Source: CALHAX01 sp038523655 (GTDB lineage: Bacteria > Pseudomonadota > Alphaproteobacteria > Rhizobiales > CALHAX01). From it: a stretch of 7,532 nt of DNA. Below the pieces are notes generated by a model. That model was not told the DNA's origin. It saw nothing but the letters and a program-made list of their open reading frames with translations, and ran no database searches. The stretch is from the NCBI GenBank assembly GCA_038523655.1, contig JBCBJG010000160.1, forward strand, positions 1-7,532. The letters are read 5' to 3'. Of this stretch, positions 6,218-7,532 are shown piece by piece (position 1 is the first letter of the stretch; the number at the start of each line of letters is the position of its first letter). The translations under genes and the position numbers were made by a program.

Positions 6218-7011
6218 AGCGCACCCGCTTTGACAGCTTCACCGACGATCTCGCTCATCGCGGCGCCTGCACCCCCGAGTGACCATCCGCCATCGACAGG
6301 GATGATCGCGCCGGTCACGTAGCGGCATGCGTCGCTCGCGAGTGCCAGACAGGCATCTGCAACATCATCCGGCGCACCGATCCGCCGCAGCGGTACCGTC
6401 TCCCGGCAGCGCTCCATCATCGCCTCTGTCGGCGCGAGCCGCCGCATGCCTTCCGTCCCGCCAATCGGCCCCGGTATGACCGACAGCACCCGTAGCCCAT
6501 CGGGGCCCCACTCCATCGCCAACGTGCGCGTCACCATGTCGACGCCGGCCTTCGCCGCGCACACGTGCACCTGCGCCTCCATCGGCAATGCCGCCTGCGG
6601 CGCGGATATATTGATGACAACACCCCCCGGTTTGCGCAGGTGTGGATACGCCGCGCGCATGACGTGAAAGGTGCCGAGCAGGTCGATATCGACCACGGCC
6701 TTGAACCCGTTTGGCGACAGCGCGTTGGCGAAGGCCGGGAAGTTTCCGGCCGCACCCGAGATCAGGACATCGATCTCGCCATGGTGCGCGGCCGCATCGG
6801 CGAACGCCGCCTCGACTGCCGCGAAATCTCGGACATCTGCGGTCGCACCATGCGCCGCGTCACCGAGCTCGCTGCAGGCCGCCTCCACGTTTTCCGCCTT
6901 GCGACTGACAACGAAGAGCCGTGCGCCAGCAGCTGCGAACGCTTTCGCGATCCCGAAGTTGATCCCCGTCGTCCCGCCGGCAACGAACACGTGTTTGCCG
7001 CTGTAATTCAT
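6202..7011 (-). CDS. Short-chain dehydrogenase/reductase, 2,4-dienoyl-CoA reductase (DECR)-like
   Basis: This 269-residue Rossmann-fold oxidoreductase has an N-terminal nucleotide loop AGGTTGINFGIA (11-22) and S36-R37-K38 after the second strand, which suggests NADP(H). ADVRD (58-62) contacts the adenine and SGAAGNFPA (85-93) replaces the usual NNAG. LSPNGFKAVVDIDLLGTF (98-115), S136 in INISA and K154 in HVCAAKAGVD follow, then PGPIGGTEGMRR (180-191) and the C-terminal VTGAIIPVDGG. The canonical YxxxK tyrosine is a valine (V150). This, together with the dIDLLGTF, VH-x4-K and GPI-GTEG-RRL patterns, matches the peroxisomal DECR2/bacterial DECR-like branch, whose members reduce 2,4-dienoyl-CoA during beta-oxidation of unsaturated fatty acids. 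The exact substrate here is inference. The ATG at 7011 is chosen because GGAG lies 7 nt upstream and homology begins there; the frame is open to 7107, overlapping the transporter gene. The gene lies 58 bp downstream of the CaCA gene on the same strand. Confidence 0.9.
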   Translation of the reverse strand: MNYSGKHVFVAGGTTGINFGIAKAFAAAGARLFVVSRKAENVEAACSELGDAAHGATADVRDFAAVEAAFADAAAHHGEIDVLISGAAGNFPAFANALSPNGFKAVVDIDLLGTFHVMRAAYPHLRKPGGVVINISAPQAALPMEAQVHVCAAKAGVDMVTRTLAMEWGPDGLRVLSVIPGPIGGTEGMRRLAPTEAMMERCRETVPLRRIGAPDDVADACLALASDACRYVTGAIIPVDGGWSLGGAGAAMSEIVGEAVKAGALAREA

Positions 7012-7018
7012 CGCACCG

Positions 7019-7022
7019 CTCC
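7019..7022 (-). promoter_or_regulatory. Shine-Dalgarno site that fixes the SDR start
   Basis: GGAG on the minus strand (7022-7019) is 7 nt from the ATG at 7011. It supports the short start over the open extension to 7107, which would overlap the upstream transporter gene by 38 bp. Confidence 0.6.
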
Positions 7023-7069
7023 ATTTTTCTCCGCGCAGCTTACCATCGCGGCGCCTGCCACCCGGAGCA

Positions 7070-7532
7070 CTACCCCAGTCCGATCTGCAGGGCGACAACC
7101 GAGGCATAGACGATCAGGATCGCATATCCTTCGATACCGATTCCGCGTCGGTCCCGCATGATCAGCCCGAGCAGCAGCACCCCGGTGATGAGGATCGCAG
7201 AGATGATCATCAGCGCATCCCGCTGCGCCATCGCCGTGTAAAGCGGCCCGTCACGGTAAAACGCATCCGATACGGCTAGAAACAGCACGTCGAAAACGTT
7301 GCCCCCGACGATCCCGCCGACCGCCAGTTGCAGCGCGCCCTGGCGAACCGCAGCGATGGTGGTCACCAGCTCTGGCAGCGACGTCGCCACCGCCGTGAGC
7401 AATGCCCCCACGACGGTCTGCGAAATCCCAAACTCTGAAGCGATCTGAATGCCGGTGCGCGCGATGACGAAGCCCGCGAGCGCGAGAATGACGGCAAGCC
7501 CGGCGAATGTGAGCGAGAGGGCCTGGAGCGAC
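7070..7532 (-). CDS. CaCA family Na+/Ca2+ exchanger-like transporter, C-terminal part (N-terminus off window)
   Basis: A frame open from the window edge (first full codon 7531-7529) gives 153 C-terminal residues ending at TAG 7072-7070. It contains the second alpha-repeat of the calcium:cation antiporter superfamily: GALLTAVATSLPELVTTIAA followed by GGIVGGNVFDVLFLAVSD. The ion-binding Thr and Glu of ATSLPE and the Asp of NVFD are kept, at the 27-residue spacing between that Glu and Asp seen in the archaeal exchanger NCX_Mj (Glu213 and Asp240). The residue matching its Ser236 is glycine. Hydrophobic helices lie at residues of the fragment about 5-24, 40-60, 67-88, 106-125 and 133-151, which fits the last half of a 10-TM protein in the inner membrane. 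A Na+/Ca2+ or H+/Ca2+ exchange role is a family inference. The sequence continues upstream of an internal GTG at 7411 with good family-like residues, so that GTG is not the start. It may be co-transcribed with the SDR gene. Confidence 0.9.
   Translation of the reverse strand, partial: SLQALSLTFAGLAVILALAGFVIARTGIQIASEFGISQTVVGALLTAVATSLPELVTTIAAVRQGALQLAVGGIVGGNVFDVLFLAVSDAFYRDGPLYTAMAQRDALMIISAILITGVLLLGLIMRDRRGIGIEGYAILIVYASVVALQIGLG

Noticed and set aside
7012..7107. Longer start for the SDR
   Set aside because: The extra residues are not SDR-like, overlap the transporter's coding end, and the GGAG before 7011 fits the shorter start.
6565..7161. Open frame of 198 codons on the plus strand
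   Set aside because: It is antisense to the SDR and the end of the transporter gene; the product is Arg-rich with no motif.

Overview
This 7.5 kb window comes from a GC-rich bacterium. Gene content and protein style (M24 protein resembling Roseobacter DddP, class III-type PPK2, DECR-like SDR) suggest Pseudomonadota, most likely Alphaproteobacteria; no marker gene is present to prove it. The region is densely coded, with no gene-free stretch above about 225 bases. I see no RNA gene, IS element, CRISPR array or phage gene.

Layout. On the left (1-1077, minus strand) is the N-terminal 359 residues of an M24 'pita-bread' protein strongly reminiscent of the DMSP lyase DddP; its C-terminus lies off the window. 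Across a 143-bp divergent intergenic region with two small dyads, the plus strand carries four genes. These are a PLP-dependent D-cysteine desulfhydrase/ACC deaminase/L-cysteate sulfo-lyase-family enzyme (1221-2288), a DJ-1/PfpI-family protein (2402-2959), a PPK2-family polyphosphate:nucleotide phosphotransferase (3062-3970) and a large membrane-associated alpha/beta-hydrolase-like protein of unknown function (4196-6187). The last meets the minus-strand genes tail to tail, 14 bp apart, over a GC-rich hairpin. On the minus strand are an SDR of the 2,4-dienoyl-CoA reductase type (6202-7011) and, 58 bp upstream of it, the C-terminal half of a Na+/Ca2+ exchanger-family (CaCA) transporter (7070-7532, start off the window).

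How the genes may work together. The most suggestive pairing is the divergent one: a DddP-like protein and a PLP lyase of the family that acts on sulfur amino acids (D-cysteine, L-cysteate). This could be a small organosulfur-catabolic locus, but both families are broad and substrates cannot be read from sequence. The DJ-1/PfpI and PPK2 genes each have a clear Shine-Dalgarno sequence and would fit stress or energy housekeeping. The SDR and antiporter may be co-transcribed but have no evident functional link. The least familiar gene is the 663-residue hydrolase-like protein. Its apparent catalytic His lies about 345 residues after the candidate Asp, separated by two of its four predicted membrane segments and a charged, coiled-coil-like stretch.
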